Assembly (NCBI GenBank): GCA_002350765.1
Contig: DEFK01000015.1
Span: 1 to 64,000, forward strand
DNA: 64,000 bases
Origin: Ruminococcaceae bacterium UBA2854
GTDB lineage: Bacteria > Bacillota > Clostridia > Oscillospirales > Acutalibacteraceae
Reading direction: 5' to 3'
The translations under genes and the position numbers were made by a program. The notes beneath the pieces are model-generated. The model was not told the origin of the DNA. It worked only from the letters and a program-made list of their open reading frames with translations, and ran no database searches. The stretch's first letter is position 1; each line of letters opens with the position of its first letter. Shown here piece by piece: positions 50,761 to 60,699 of the stretch.

Positions 50761-52866
50761 TTATAGTCTTTTAAATGTTTTCGATAAAATATTGTACGAC
50801 TGTTTAAGCCGTTCGGTTATCTCTACGTTCTTAACGCCCTTAAAGCCTGTATCGTAGAGCTCGATTTTACCGCTTTGACCGCAACCGATTTTTATTGAGT
50901 CGAAAGTAGTAAAGCCTATTTCCTTTCCGTTAAGCTCGGATATACAGGTTCGGGTACAGGGGTTTTTAACCCCGAGAAGATACCACGGTATTCTGACCTC
51001 GAGCTTTTTGCCTGAACGGCAGAAATCAGCGAGAGAATAATAAACGGGACTTTTCGGATTAGCGTTGCCGTACCTTAGAAGTCCGTCCTCGTAAAACTGA
51101 GGAACGATAGTCCTATCCTCGTCGGGAAGGTACATTTCGTTAGATACGAAGGTGTTAATCTTATTATAAACTCCGCTGTTTTTCTTATACGGCTTGCTCT
51201 CGTTTTCTCCGAAAACCTTTTTTAATACACCGTATTTATAATGAAAAACATCCCTGTACGCGTCGCACATAAGGCGCGTATTCTTTTTGCCGTTTATTTT
51301 CAGGAGATAGTCAGCGTTATCGCTGAACTCAACCGAGCTTCCTTTTAGCGCTTTACTTCCCAACCCCGTTATCTGAATCGGAACGTAGCAAACATCTTTT
51401 TCAAAATCATAGCCGTCGGGTAAGCTTACAAGCAGGTGCATATAATCAGCGTCGAATTTTACGCACACACGTGAGTTGCCGACGCCCGTTTCTTTAACCC
51501 ACTCGGACGTATCGCCGTCGGGATAGGTATCGTAGGTATCGAACGATAGAATACCGTAACCCTGTTCCGCGCTGGACTGGTCACGCGTACGCTGTGACGC
51601 CTTCGGCGGATAGTACATATCCATATTCCACGTTCTTTTAAACCACTCGTCCTGCCAGGAGAATAAAAGTCCTCCGCAGCAGCCCGCCTTAGATATAGCG
51701 TTAGTCATTTTAGCGTCAAGCTCACCCTGGGCTTTTTCGTCAATACCGCCCTGGCGGTAGCCGTTTATTCCGAGATGAGCCGTAGAACGCGTCGTTGAAA
51801 GTCCGTACTCCGCTACAAGCAGAGGAACGGTATATTGCTTTTTCAAATCCTTAAGATAAGCTAAATAGTTATCTGACGAGGAGGTATACTCCTTCTGGTG
51901 ATTCATAAACTCGGGATAGTACGGATAAACGTCCATAGCGGCGAACAAGCCCGCGTAATAATTCTTTTTAGGAATTATTTTCTCCGTATCGACGCTTTGC
52001 GAATCCTCTTCCTCAAACGGCTCGGAGCTATGCTTTATAGTATCTAAAGTCTGCCAGTTGAGAAACGCTACGGGAATCTGGCAGGAATAAGCCTCGGTTT
52101 CGTATTTTATAAGAGAATCTCCGACATTACACAAAAACGCCTCGAACGGTTTAGAGCCTTTTTTAGTCTTTAAATACTCGCCGTCAAAATCGCTCTGGTC
52201 AGTATGGGAAGCGTTCGTCTCGTTTACAAACTCCGCGGGATACTCGAGCCCGAGAATATAGCCGAGCACATAATCGGACACATCCTTATGATAAACAGCG
52301 GGTTTAAACTCGCCGTAGCTTGTGTAGTTACTCGAACCGTGGATTATGTCTATAGTTTCCTTAACGGAGCGTTTAAACGCGCTGATAATTATTTCGTCGC
52401 TCTCCAGCGCGTCCTTCAGCTCGTACATCAAATCCTCGGAAAACCATATCCCTTGTATAAGATACAGGGGTGTTTTTTTATGGCTCTGATTAAAATCATA
52501 CAGAGCGTTATAGAAATTCGGATTCATAACGGTAAAAACACGTACCGTATTAGCGTTCATCGCCGAAATCTGATTAAACCATCTATAGTAGGTGTCGTAT
52601 TTTGTATTAGAATTATTAAGGTCGGTTCTCGGCTCGGTAAGTCCCATATTAACGCCCTTAATGTAAATAAGCTCGCCCGTTTTACTCTTGGCTTTTCTGT
52701 AAAAAAAGCCGTTTTTATTCGCGTAGGAATTTACTAAAACATCTCCCGTTTCCGAAAGCTTAATAGTTTTCTGAGGGGAAGCGTTTACTTTTTTAGGCGT
52801 AGAGGAACAGGAAACCGTAGTTAAAACGGTCAACAGAGCCATAAGAAATACAATGATTTTTTTCAT
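50761..52866 (-). CDS. Lipoprotein glycosidase-like protein, TIM-barrel type
   Basis: A 701-residue exported protein with a lipoprotein-like signal (TVSC, Cys20). Residues about 45-430 look like a GH5/GH2-type (beta/alpha)8 barrel: YIKGVNMGLTEPRTDLNNSN, MNANTVRVFTV, the candidate acid/base Glu208 in YILGLEYP, and the candidate nucleophile Glu353 in LLVAEYGLSTT, then LLFSWQDEWFKRTWN. A C-terminal beta-rich domain (about 480-690, from YPDGDTSEW) resembles a carbohydrate-binding module. Paralogous to the proteins at 52869 and 57637. Last gene of the operon, 2 bases after the previous stop with GGAGG upstream. Likely trims or transfers the polymer made by the adjacent glycosyltransferase. Confidence 0.78.
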   Translation of the reverse strand: MKKIIVFLMALLTVLTTVSCSSTPKKVNASPQKTIKLSETGDVLVNSYANKNGFFYRKAKSKTGELIYIKGVNMGLTEPRTDLNNSNTKYDTYYRWFNQISAMNANTVRVFTVMNPNFYNALYDFNQSHKKTPLYLIQGIWFSEDLMYELKDALESDEIIISAFKRSVKETIDIIHGSSNYTSYGEFKPAVYHKDVSDYVLGYILGLEYPAEFVNETNASHTDQSDFDGEYLKTKKGSKPFEAFLCNVGDSLIKYETEAYSCQIPVAFLNWQTLDTIKHSSEPFEEEDSQSVDTEKIIPKKNYYAGLFAAMDVYPYYPEFMNHQKEYTSSSDNYLAYLKDLKKQYTVPLLVAEYGLSTTRSTAHLGINGYRQGGIDEKAQGELDAKMTNAISKAGCCGGLLFSWQDEWFKRTWNMDMYYPPKASQRTRDQSSAEQGYGILSFDTYDTYPDGDTSEWVKETGVGNSRVCVKFDADYMHLLVSLPDGYDFEKDVCYVPIQITGLGSKALKGSSVEFSDNADYLLKINGKKNTRLMCDAYRDVFHYKYGVLKKVFGENESKPYKKNSGVYNKINTFVSNEMYLPDEDRTIVPQFYEDGLLRYGNANPKSPVYYSLADFCRSGKKLEVRIPWYLLGVKNPCTRTCISELNGKEIGFTTFDSIKIGCGQSGKIELYDTGFKGVKNVEITERLKQSYNILSKTFKRL

Positions 52867-52868
52867 CG

Positions 52869-55097
52869 TTACTCCTCCGATTCGCTATCCTCGTTACTCT
52901 TTATTGAGGCTAAGTATTTTTGAACCTCATAGTACGCGGGCTTTACTCTTTCGTGCCAGGTCGGCATATTCCATTTATTGTAGGAATACTTTCCGCTGAT
53001 ATTGATTTTCGCGTTATTATCTCCGTTTTTAATTCCGAAGCCGAACGAGAACGAATCGTAATCCTGCGGAGTAATAACCTGGTTTTCCCAGAAATCGCCC
53101 ATCTGCTGTTTAGACGACGGATCCATAACATTAAGAAGCTGCCAAGGTATTCTCAGCTCGAGCTTTCCGTCGCCGTAACAGAAGTCGGTAAGCGAAGCGT
53201 AATTCTTCGCGTCGGGGTTGCCGTTACCGTAGCTGAGCTTACCCGTTTCGTAAGCTCGGTCGGGAATTTCCTTACCCGTTCCCTTGATTTTCATATTGTA
53301 GCCGTAGCACAGCATCATCGTATCGAAAATTCCGCTGTTATTTTTATCGGCTTTTTTAAGCTTCGGGAAGTCGGAAAGCATTCTCGAATTTACGAAATAG
53401 TAGTTAAACGCGTCGTAGTAACGGTCTACGTAGATATGAGAATCCGCCGCGCCGTGAATCTTAATCAGGAAATCCGCTCCCCTGTCGAAGTTGAGCTTAT
53501 ACTCGCTCGAAAAGGCGTTTCCCTGCCCTTTGATCGTATCTATAGGAATATACAGCGTATCATTATTAAAGTCGTACTTACTGCTCTCGACCATAACATA
53601 AACGTACCGCTCGTCGCTGAGCACACGTAGCTTTCCGTCGTTGTTCTTTACAACGGGGTCAACGTTGTTCCATTCGCTGAAATCACCGTCGGGATACGAA
53701 ACACAGCTTTTTTCTCCAGGGTCGAACGACATAACGCCGAAGCACTGCTCCGTAGTCTGGATATTACTCCAGAACGGACGTCTGTCGGGTATATCATACA
53801 TAACGTTATTCCAAGTTCTCTTAAACCACTCGTCCTGCCACGTAAAGATAAGACAGCCCGCGTAGCCCGTATTCTGGATAGATTTCATCATATTTATGAG
53901 CATAGCTCCCTGAGCGTTTTCATCAACTCCGCCCTGGTTATAGCCCATAACGCTTTCGTGTCCCATTCCTCGCGAGGTCGGTATTCCGAACTCCGCTACA
54001 AGCATAGGCAGAGTATGCACAAGCTTTAAGTCCTTTAAATACGCCGAGTAGGTATCGACCTTTCCGTCCTCGCCCAAATTCTTCAGGTAATCCTCCTGGA
54101 AGTTCAAGCTGTCGGGATAGTACGGATAAATATGGTAAGAAACGAACATTCCCGCGGGAAAGTTTCTGTATTTTATATTCTCGGTATTAACCGTCGCCTT
54201 ATCCTCGTCGTAATGCGGTTCATTAGGATGGCTTAACGGGTCGGTTGTTATCCAGTTAGCGAACGCCAGCGGCGCCTGGAATTTATACTTTTTCGTTTCG
54301 TGGTCAATTACCGCGTCTCCTACACGGCATAAAAACGCCTCGAACGGAGTAGCTGACTGAGTAAAAAGATACTTTCCGTCGTAGTTACGCTTATTCGGAT
54401 GCTGTTTATTGGAATTTAAAACGAGGTTCGGATCCCACTCGATTCCGATAATCCAGCCCGCGAGCCAGCGGGAAACATCCGTATGGTAGGTTCCCGAAGC
54501 CTTACCGGGCGTTTCGGGAATAACCGCCTTACCGTGGATAACGTCTACAACCGTAAGCGCGTCCGACTTAAAACCGTTAAGTATCTTTTCGTTTTCGGCG
54601 TATACGTCTCCGAGACGCTCGATATCGTCCTCGTTAACCCATACACCCTGATACAGGTACAGCGGATTTTTAGCTTTTTTATTAAAGTCATTAAGCGCAA
54701 GATAGAACTGCGGACGCATTGTCGTATAAATACGGATACAGTTACAGTTCATCGCGCTGATTTTTTTAAACCATCTGAGATATGTCTCGTACTTAATCGT
54801 AAGGTCACCGGGGAAAAGCGCAGGCTCCGACGCTCCGATATTAACTCCGTTCATATATACTTTCTTCCATTCACCGTTTCTATAGATATGGAAGTATTCG
54901 CTCTCAGCCTTAAACTTATAGCTGAGGTCGTTTTGAACGTCGTTATACTCCTCGTTAACGCTGTCGGTGTCCTCTCTTTTTACAGCTTCTCTAAAAACAG
55001 AGAGCTGTTTTATTCCGAAGGGAGCGAGCACTCCCGTCTGGGCGAGCAAAAATAAAACGATTAAAGTGGCGAGTATCGTAAGAGCAACCTTTTTCAT
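52869..55097 (-). CDS. Membrane-anchored glycosidase-like protein, TIM-barrel type
   Basis: A 742-residue paralogue of the preceding protein, anchored by an N-terminal helix (about 5-24) instead of a lipid. Same order of motifs: VYMNGVNIGASEPALFPGDL, NCNCIRIYTTM, Glu220 in IIGIEWDPN, Glu369 in MLVAEFGIPTSRG, CLIFTWQDEWFKRTWN, then the C-terminal beta domain from YPDGDFSEW with WQLLNVMDPSS. Both candidate catalytic glutamates are kept. AAGGAG precedes the ATG, which overlaps the glycosyltransferase stop by 4 bases. Encoded between the synthase and the lipoprotein paralogue, so both are likely to act on the same polymer outside the membrane. Confidence 0.78.
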   Translation of the reverse strand: MKKVALTILATLIVLFLLAQTGVLAPFGIKQLSVFREAVKREDTDSVNEEYNDVQNDLSYKFKAESEYFHIYRNGEWKKVYMNGVNIGASEPALFPGDLTIKYETYLRWFKKISAMNCNCIRIYTTMRPQFYLALNDFNKKAKNPLYLYQGVWVNEDDIERLGDVYAENEKILNGFKSDALTVVDVIHGKAVIPETPGKASGTYHTDVSRWLAGWIIGIEWDPNLVLNSNKQHPNKRNYDGKYLFTQSATPFEAFLCRVGDAVIDHETKKYKFQAPLAFANWITTDPLSHPNEPHYDEDKATVNTENIKYRNFPAGMFVSYHIYPYYPDSLNFQEDYLKNLGEDGKVDTYSAYLKDLKLVHTLPMLVAEFGIPTSRGMGHESVMGYNQGGVDENAQGAMLINMMKSIQNTGYAGCLIFTWQDEWFKRTWNNVMYDIPDRRPFWSNIQTTEQCFGVMSFDPGEKSCVSYPDGDFSEWNNVDPVVKNNDGKLRVLSDERYVYVMVESSKYDFNNDTLYIPIDTIKGQGNAFSSEYKLNFDRGADFLIKIHGAADSHIYVDRYYDAFNYYFVNSRMLSDFPKLKKADKNNSGIFDTMMLCYGYNMKIKGTGKEIPDRAYETGKLSYGNGNPDAKNYASLTDFCYGDGKLELRIPWQLLNVMDPSSKQQMGDFWENQVITPQDYDSFSFGFGIKNGDNNAKINISGKYSYNKWNMPTWHERVKPAYYEVQKYLASIKSNEDSESEE

Positions 55098-56506
55098 TGT
55101 TCAAACTCCTTACGTTTGATCTTACCCCAGGTCTTTCTGAGTTTTCTGTACTTTAAAATTCCCTCAACTCTGAACAGAGATATCATCTGTCTGTAACCAA
55201 AGTTCTCTAAAACCGCGTAAATTGAAATCGAGATACTTTGCTTAGCGGTCATCGCGGCGCGGTGGGTATACTGTTCGAGCACAAGACTGCCCTCGGAGAG
55301 AATAATTCCGAGCATAACCGCCAGCAGGAAGTACATTACAAAAAAGAACATATTAAGCTCTCCCATAATCAGCGAGAACGGTATCAGGAAATATCCTATA
55401 GTCTCGATAACAGCGCCGAATAATTCAAAAATCCAGTTGTACGGTACGGAGAACATTCCGACCATACCGTAACGCGGGTTAAAGGTCATCGCGCGGTGCG
55501 AAATAAGCGTATCCATAAGTCCTATCTGCCAGCGTCTGCGCTGGGAACGGATATCCTTCATCGACATCGGTCCCTGAGTCCAGCAGATCGACAGCTCGTT
55601 AAATATAACCCTGTATTTAATCTTTTTCTTTCTTAAATAGCGGTGAATACGGACGACAATTTCCATATCTTCGCCGATTGTATTTCTTTTATATCCGCCG
55701 ACTTCAATAACGGTTTCTTTCCTGAACAGTCCGAACGCTCCCGAAACTACGAGAAGCGAGTTCGACGCGCTCCAGAAAACACGTCCCGATAAGAATGAGC
55801 GGTAGTATTCGACAATCTGGAATCTCTCAACGAGCTTTTTAGGCATTGAGAAGCCCCTGAATTCGCCGTCAACGATTTTCGAGCCGTTAGCGATACGTAC
55901 AATTCCGCCCGCGACAACGGTTCTCGAGTCCTTAATAAACTCCAGCGACAGCATAAGCAGAGCGTTTTTCTCGATACGCGAGTCGGCGTCGAGACAGGTA
56001 AAAAGCGGGAACGAGGAAATATTGATACCCGCGTTTAGCGCGTCTGATTTACCGCCGTTATCTTTATCGACATATAGCAGATTAGGGTATTTCTTACTGA
56101 AATAAACTCCGCGGATATTTTCTGTAGGAATACGGTAGCGTATCGAGGTTTCTATCATATGCATTTCAAACGCGTCAATAAGCAAATCCCCCGTCTTATC
56201 GGTAGAGCCGTCGTTTACAACAATAATCTCGTATTCGGGGTAGTTAAGCTTCATAAGCGAGCGCACGTTCTGGACAATATTCTCCTGCTCGTTAAAAGCG
56301 GGAATAATAAGAGAAATCGGAAGCAGGTTATTACTTTCGGTGTATCTTATGTAATCGTCCGAGAAATGCTTGTCGTAATTATGACGTACCCGAAACAGAG
56401 AGACGAACATCTGAATAATATAAATAACGCTTAACAGCAAGGTAAACGCCATACAAAAGTAGTTAAATACTACGATAAAACTGCGTACACCGTTTAAAAA
56501 ACTCAA
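55094..56506 (-). CDS. Family 2 processive-type glycosyltransferase
   Basis: A 470-residue membrane enzyme. N-terminal helix (about 12-35), GT-A domain with IPAFNEQENIVQNVRSL, VVNDGSTDKTGD, DKDNGGKSDALNAGI, the metal site CLDADSR, acceptor-site GEDMEI and the QRRRW motif of processive synthases, then about four membrane helices. This is the layout of cellulose, hyaluronan and poly-GlcNAc synthases. There is no PilZ domain after the last helix, so any c-di-GMP control must come through another protein. Start is TTG with AAAGGA nine bases upstream; the nearest ATG is in another frame. Confidence 0.92.
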   Translation of the reverse strand: MSFLNGVRSFIVVFNYFCMAFTLLLSVIYIIQMFVSLFRVRHNYDKHFSDDYIRYTESNNLLPISLIIPAFNEQENIVQNVRSLMKLNYPEYEIIVVNDGSTDKTGDLLIDAFEMHMIETSIRYRIPTENIRGVYFSKKYPNLLYVDKDNGGKSDALNAGINISSFPLFTCLDADSRIEKNALLMLSLEFIKDSRTVVAGGIVRIANGSKIVDGEFRGFSMPKKLVERFQIVEYYRSFLSGRVFWSASNSLLVVSGAFGLFRKETVIEVGGYKRNTIGEDMEIVVRIHRYLRKKKIKYRVIFNELSICWTQGPMSMKDIRSQRRRWQIGLMDTLISHRAMTFNPRYGMVGMFSVPYNWIFELFGAVIETIGYFLIPFSLIMGELNMFFFVMYFLLAVMLGIILSEGSLVLEQYTHRAAMTAKQSISISIYAVLENFGYRQMISLFRVEGILKYRKLRKTWGKIKRKEFEQ

Positions 56507-56538
56507 ATCCGCTCATCCTTTCCTTAAAAATTTTACGG

Positions 56539-57627
56539 TTATATCGGACTGTCTACTGTTTTGAACAGTACCGATTTAACCGCGTCCGCGGCATAGCGGT
56601 CATATCCGCCGAGTACATCCTCTAAATCGGTCGGCGAAATATCCATTGACGTCAGCGCGCTAGCGGCGGTCTGACGTACCCACCACTCCTTATCACGAAG
56701 CGCGGTCTTTACACTTTCGAGAGCGGTCGGTGTATCAAGCAGAGCAAGACCTCTTACGGCTGAAGCGCGGATAACCCACTCTTTATCCTGAGCCGCCATT
56801 TGCAGGAGCTGTTCATCCTCGGGCCAGCCGAAAGCGGCGAGCGCCTTAACAGACGCGACCTTGAGCTGAAAATCCTTGCTCGCGCTGTTTTCGACAAACA
56901 TCTGGTGGAACTCCTCGAGCTTATACGGCGTAATCGCCTTTATAATATTGCTCGTCATATATGAGTTACAGTTTTCAAACAGCAGTCTCGCCAGTTCAGC
57001 GCGGTCGCCGTTGAAATCGTCAAAAAATTCGTTGATTATTCTTCCCGAATAAAGCCTGTCGTTCTCGATACTAAGGATAAAAGCGGCAACATTTTCCGCG
57101 TCGCCGAGCTTCGCCAGCGCCATAGCGGCATTATAGGCGAGGTCCCTGTGCTTATCCTTGGAATACTCAACCATAACATCGTGGTATTCATCAGCCCCGA
57201 GGTCGGAGAGCCTGCGTAAGGCGTAGCTCTTATGGTAAATATCATTCGAGTCCAGCATCGAGGCGTAGATACCCACAGGGTTAACAGTTTCGATAACCCT
57301 GTCTATAAGCTGATCTAAATCCTTATATTCATCGTCGTCCTTATCAAAGCGGTCACGCGTCTCCTCGATAATCGCTATCGACCTTTCGTAGGCTTCAAAG
57401 TCATTATCTATATCCTTCGCCAGCGCCTCAATCTCGCTTTTGCGGCTTGAATCGGTCGGCGCGTAGATAATTCCCTCGACGCGTATTTTAACCCTTTGGG
57501 TAATACGACGGTTGTTGACCTCCTTTTCGTCCTGTTTTTCCGCGAGCCTGTAATGCAGGAGATATTCAAGTCCTACTATTACAAGACAGAAAACCAGTCC
57601 GAAAACGGCTAATAATTCGTACTTCAA
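56539..57627 (-). CDS. Membrane-anchored HEAT-repeat protein
   Basis: A 362-residue protein with one N-terminal helix (about 5-23) and a cytoplasmic part of paired helices. From about 130 on, HEAT-like repeats are clear: KSYALRRLSDLGADEYHDVM, LAYNAAMALAKLGDAENVAA, QLKVASVKALAAFGWPEDEQ, VIRASAVRGLALLDTPTALE, WVRQTAASALTSMDISPTDL. Such repeats bind proteins, so it may be a scaffold for the synthase complex. Start is TTG, 5 bases after AGAGG; 9 bases after the upstream gene. Confidence 0.85.
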   Translation of the reverse strand: MKYELLAVFGLVFCLVIVGLEYLLHYRLAEKQDEKEVNNRRITQRVKIRVEGIIYAPTDSSRKSEIEALAKDIDNDFEAYERSIAIIEETRDRFDKDDDEYKDLDQLIDRVIETVNPVGIYASMLDSNDIYHKSYALRRLSDLGADEYHDVMVEYSKDKHRDLAYNAAMALAKLGDAENVAAFILSIENDRLYSGRIINEFFDDFNGDRAELARLLFENCNSYMTSNIIKAITPYKLEEFHQMFVENSASKDFQLKVASVKALAAFGWPEDEQLLQMAAQDKEWVIRASAVRGLALLDTPTALESVKTALRDKEWWVRQTAASALTSMDISPTDLEDVLGGYDRYAADAVKSVLFKTVDSPI

Positions 57628-57636
57628 AATAACCTC

Positions 57637-60600
57637 TTAGTTTTCAGTATAAAAGTTTTTCAAAACAGTAAAGCTGTTTTTCTCTCTCAGCTCACTATCG
57701 ACTTTTTCCCAGGTACTCCATTTAAATACCTTGTAACCCGGGTCGTGCTTGGATTTTGGGAAGCCGTAGGCTAAGTCTCCCGATTTTCTCTGGCCTATCA
57801 TAAACGACGGAAGAACACCGTTTGTTGAGGCGGTTTTAAATCTTTCTCCCTTGGGATTGGCGTCGTTAATAACGAGCTTCTGCGCGGGGTCGGCTATATT
57901 AAGCCACGTCCACGGAATACGGGTATAAACCGTCGAACCTGTCTGGTAGAAATGCGTATCGCCCGTCTGGAAACCGCCGTATACAAGGTCGGCAACCTTT
58001 CTGTACTGAGCGTTATAGCTTTCCTTGGTATAAGCGCTTCCCTTAGAGCGGTCGTATGCTTTTGTTACATAAAGAGCCGCTTTTTGCTTACTGTCGAAGC
58101 GGAGAACGAACTCCATACCCGAAAGCGAGTTCGGCGTAAAGCCCTTGGCGTAGAAATACTCACCGTCGTTACGCTGGAAGGTATCAAGTCCTACGAACAT
58201 CGCGTTCGACTTATAATTCAGCTCGCTGTAAAGCTGGAGAGTAATATACATATAGCCCGCGTCCGCAGAAAGCGACATAGCCTGGAGCATATCGTCGTCC
58301 GTAAGAACGAGTCCGGGCTCCTCGGATTTTTTACTGTCTACGGCGACAACGCCCGTCATCTGCGCTTCATCACATACATTCTTCCACATATGGCTGTTAC
58401 CGTCAGCGGCGGTAAACGGAGCCATATTCTCCGAAGTTTCAGCCCAGCTGTCGTTAAGGTCGTAAACCGTAGCGCCGAGACATTCCGAATCTCTTACGGC
58501 GCTCAGTGCTTCTACAAGCCTTCTTCCCTGTTCTCCCTCGGAAACAGCCTTCCTGCCGTCGCAGGCGCTTGTGTTCGAATAGGATACTCCCGACAAAACA
58601 ACCGATTGCAGCGAGAGGTTGACCTCTCCGAGAGCGGATTGCAGGCTGTCGTAATCGCCCGCCTGTGTATTTGTATATTTAAGCGAGTCCTTAACAAACT
58701 CAATATCGTTAAAATAATACTGAGCGCAGCTGTCGTTTTCTATTCCCGTAAAGAGATAAGTGTTTTTCTTCTTGGTAAAGGTCATTCCCGTCAATCTGTC
58801 CATTCTGGCGCTAACCGACGCGGGAGTGAAATAACCGAATTTCTGCGAGCTTTTCTCAACCGTATCGTAAAGATAAGCCGCGAAACCGTTTATACCGCTG
58901 TTTTGCTTAGCGTATTTTCCGCTGTAGCTATAGGAATTTATTCCGAGTATATCGGTATAATTCTCAATTTCGGGATTGACCGTAATACTTAGGATATGAT
59001 TCGAAACATCCGTAAAATACGACGCCTCGCCGAGCTTCACGGTCTTCGCGCTCGCTTCGCCGTGTAGCGCTCCGACAACGGTTTTTATAGTGTTTTCCCA
59101 CTTCTTCAAGCCGTCCGCGCTTACGTAATCCTTTTTCTGTAAGCCGTCGGGAGCGGGAATTTGCTGCATAATATACAGCGGCGAATGGCTCTTGTTTTTA
59201 TTGTATCGGCTTACCGCCGTGTAGAACTCGGGCGGCAGTAAATCCTTCGCAACAATACAGTTTATATTAAGCTTCGAGGCTGTATTAACAAGCTCCTCGT
59301 AGAAGGTGAAATCTCGCGAATACGTCTTTTTACCAGGCTCCTGGGCGTTTATCGAAACCGCTTTCAGGTTAAGCGACTTCCATTTCTTATCCTCGAGCAC
59401 CTGGAAAGTACCGTTATTCACACGGGATATTTCCTTATGCTTTTCCACTTGTTCGGTATATTGGGTAGCGTTTGTATCGTTAAGTATTTTTCTTAAAAGC
59501 GGGTTATAGAAGTTCCAGTAGAAGTTGGAAATATCACCCTGTCTGTCGAATGACAGGAATTTAAAAAACTCGTTCGAAAATAGGAAGTTACCGAATCTGT
59601 CACCCGATACGTAGTCATTGAAATCACCCGAGAAGAAGTATACTGGCGCGTGGTTTTTCTCTTTCTTTCTCGCTATAGCGCAGAAGCGCGGAGTTTTTGA
59701 AAGGCTTTTTATTTTCTTCATTCCAACTTCGTTTAAGTCGAACTCAAACGTCGCGATATTCTCTGTTCCATAGTTGGTATCTATAAGCTCGAACCAGTTA
59801 TAGAAATTGCATTTATCAATTCCCGAAAACTCGCTCTTGTATTTTTCGTTTATATAAATGGTAAGCAGATCCTGGGAGTTAAAATCGGTATTCTGTTCAA
59901 GAATCAGAATCTTACCCTCGGCGGATACAAGTAGTATACCGGGACCTCTGAAACGCCATTCAACACCCTCCTGCTGTTCGTACATTGATACAGCCCAGTC
60001 GGGGACGTCGGAAAAATCCTGTAAATCCACGATATATCTTCCAATCCACTTTTTCGGCTTAATACCGAAAAGCGCGCTCAGCTGTGAGTAAACCGAATCC
60101 GACAGCGGAGAACTGAACAAGGTTGTCTCTCCGATAATCGGAGCTCCGCTCTCGTACGCGTACGAGATAACCGACATATCGTCCGAGTTTATTCCCGCGT
60201 TCTCGGGAGAACCGCCGTTATAGTAACCGTAGGTATCGTTACCCAGTCCGTAAGCGTCCGCAAGATAAACGAGGTCGGGCTTTGTCTTTATATCCTTAAG
60301 CTCTACATAATGGTCTAAAGCGCCGTCCCCGTTAAGCATCGGGCCGTAATAATCGTGCGAAAAATCATAGTCGCTGCCGTCCTGTTTAACGAACTTCTGC
60401 TGATTGAGCAGATAGTAGAATCCGCGGTGCTTTCTGTAAACGGTATCCTTTATAATATTATCATCATCCGAGTAGGACAATACGGTTTTGTCTAAAACGG
60501 CGACCTCCAGCACTCTTGCGGGTTTTATAAACCAGCCGAGAAAAAGCGAGGAGATAAGTAAAATCAAAACCAGTATGACAATATGGTACCATTTAAATCT

Positions 60601-60699
60601 CCTGTACTTGAAAAAGGCGCCCAGCTTTTTTCTCTTGCCGCTGTTATCAACAGGTTCGTCGGGAGCGGACGCGTTGGTTTTTTCTTTATTTTCGTTCAT
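57637..60699 (-). CDS. Large membrane-anchored glycosidase-like protein lacking the nucleophile
   Basis: A 1020-residue protein: cytoplasmic basic tail, one helix (about 38-58), an extracellular domain of unknown fold (about 65-425, with DLVYLADAYGLG and PGILLVSAEGKILILEQ), then a barrel paralogous to those at 50761 and 52869 (LNLKAVSINAQEPGKKTYSR; LNINCIVAKDLLPPEFYTAV), then the same C-terminal beta domain (IPWTWLNIADPAQK). Aligned by eye, the acid/base position may be Glu577 in VNPEIEN, but the nucleophile segment AEFG reads LSGV (about 702-705) and WQDEW reads LNDSW. It is probably a non-catalytic binding or scaffold subunit. GGAGG precedes the ATG, which shares one base with the HD-GYP stop. 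Confidence 0.75.
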   Translation of the reverse strand: MNENKEKTNASAPDEPVDNSGKRKKLGAFFKYRRFKWYHIVILVLILLISSLFLGWFIKPARVLEVAVLDKTVLSYSDDDNIIKDTVYRKHRGFYYLLNQQKFVKQDGSDYDFSHDYYGPMLNGDGALDHYVELKDIKTKPDLVYLADAYGLGNDTYGYYNGGSPENAGINSDDMSVISYAYESGAPIIGETTLFSSPLSDSVYSQLSALFGIKPKKWIGRYIVDLQDFSDVPDWAVSMYEQQEGVEWRFRGPGILLVSAEGKILILEQNTDFNSQDLLTIYINEKYKSEFSGIDKCNFYNWFELIDTNYGTENIATFEFDLNEVGMKKIKSLSKTPRFCAIARKKEKNHAPVYFFSGDFNDYVSGDRFGNFLFSNEFFKFLSFDRQGDISNFYWNFYNPLLRKILNDTNATQYTEQVEKHKEISRVNNGTFQVLEDKKWKSLNLKAVSINAQEPGKKTYSRDFTFYEELVNTASKLNINCIVAKDLLPPEFYTAVSRYNKNKSHSPLYIMQQIPAPDGLQKKDYVSADGLKKWENTIKTVVGALHGEASAKTVKLGEASYFTDVSNHILSITVNPEIENYTDILGINSYSYSGKYAKQNSGINGFAAYLYDTVEKSSQKFGYFTPASVSARMDRLTGMTFTKKKNTYLFTGIENDSCAQYYFNDIEFVKDSLKYTNTQAGDYDSLQSALGEVNLSLQSVVLSGVSYSNTSACDGRKAVSEGEQGRRLVEALSAVRDSECLGATVYDLNDSWAETSENMAPFTAADGNSHMWKNVCDEAQMTGVVAVDSKKSEEPGLVLTDDDMLQAMSLSADAGYMYITLQLYSELNYKSNAMFVGLDTFQRNDGEYFYAKGFTPNSLSGMEFVLRFDSKQKAALYVTKAYDRSKGSAYTKESYNAQYRKVADLVYGGFQTGDTHFYQTGSTVYTRIPWTWLNIADPAQKLVINDANPKGERFKTASTNGVLPSFMIGQRKSGDLAYGFPKSKHDPGYKVFKWSTWEKVDSELREKNSFTVLKNFYTEN

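Noticed and set aside
57952..58992. Long plus-strand open frame (346 codons) opposite the large barrel protein
   Set aside because: It is antisense to a strongly coding gene, has no ribosome site and no protein-like pattern; a shadow frame caused by codon bias.
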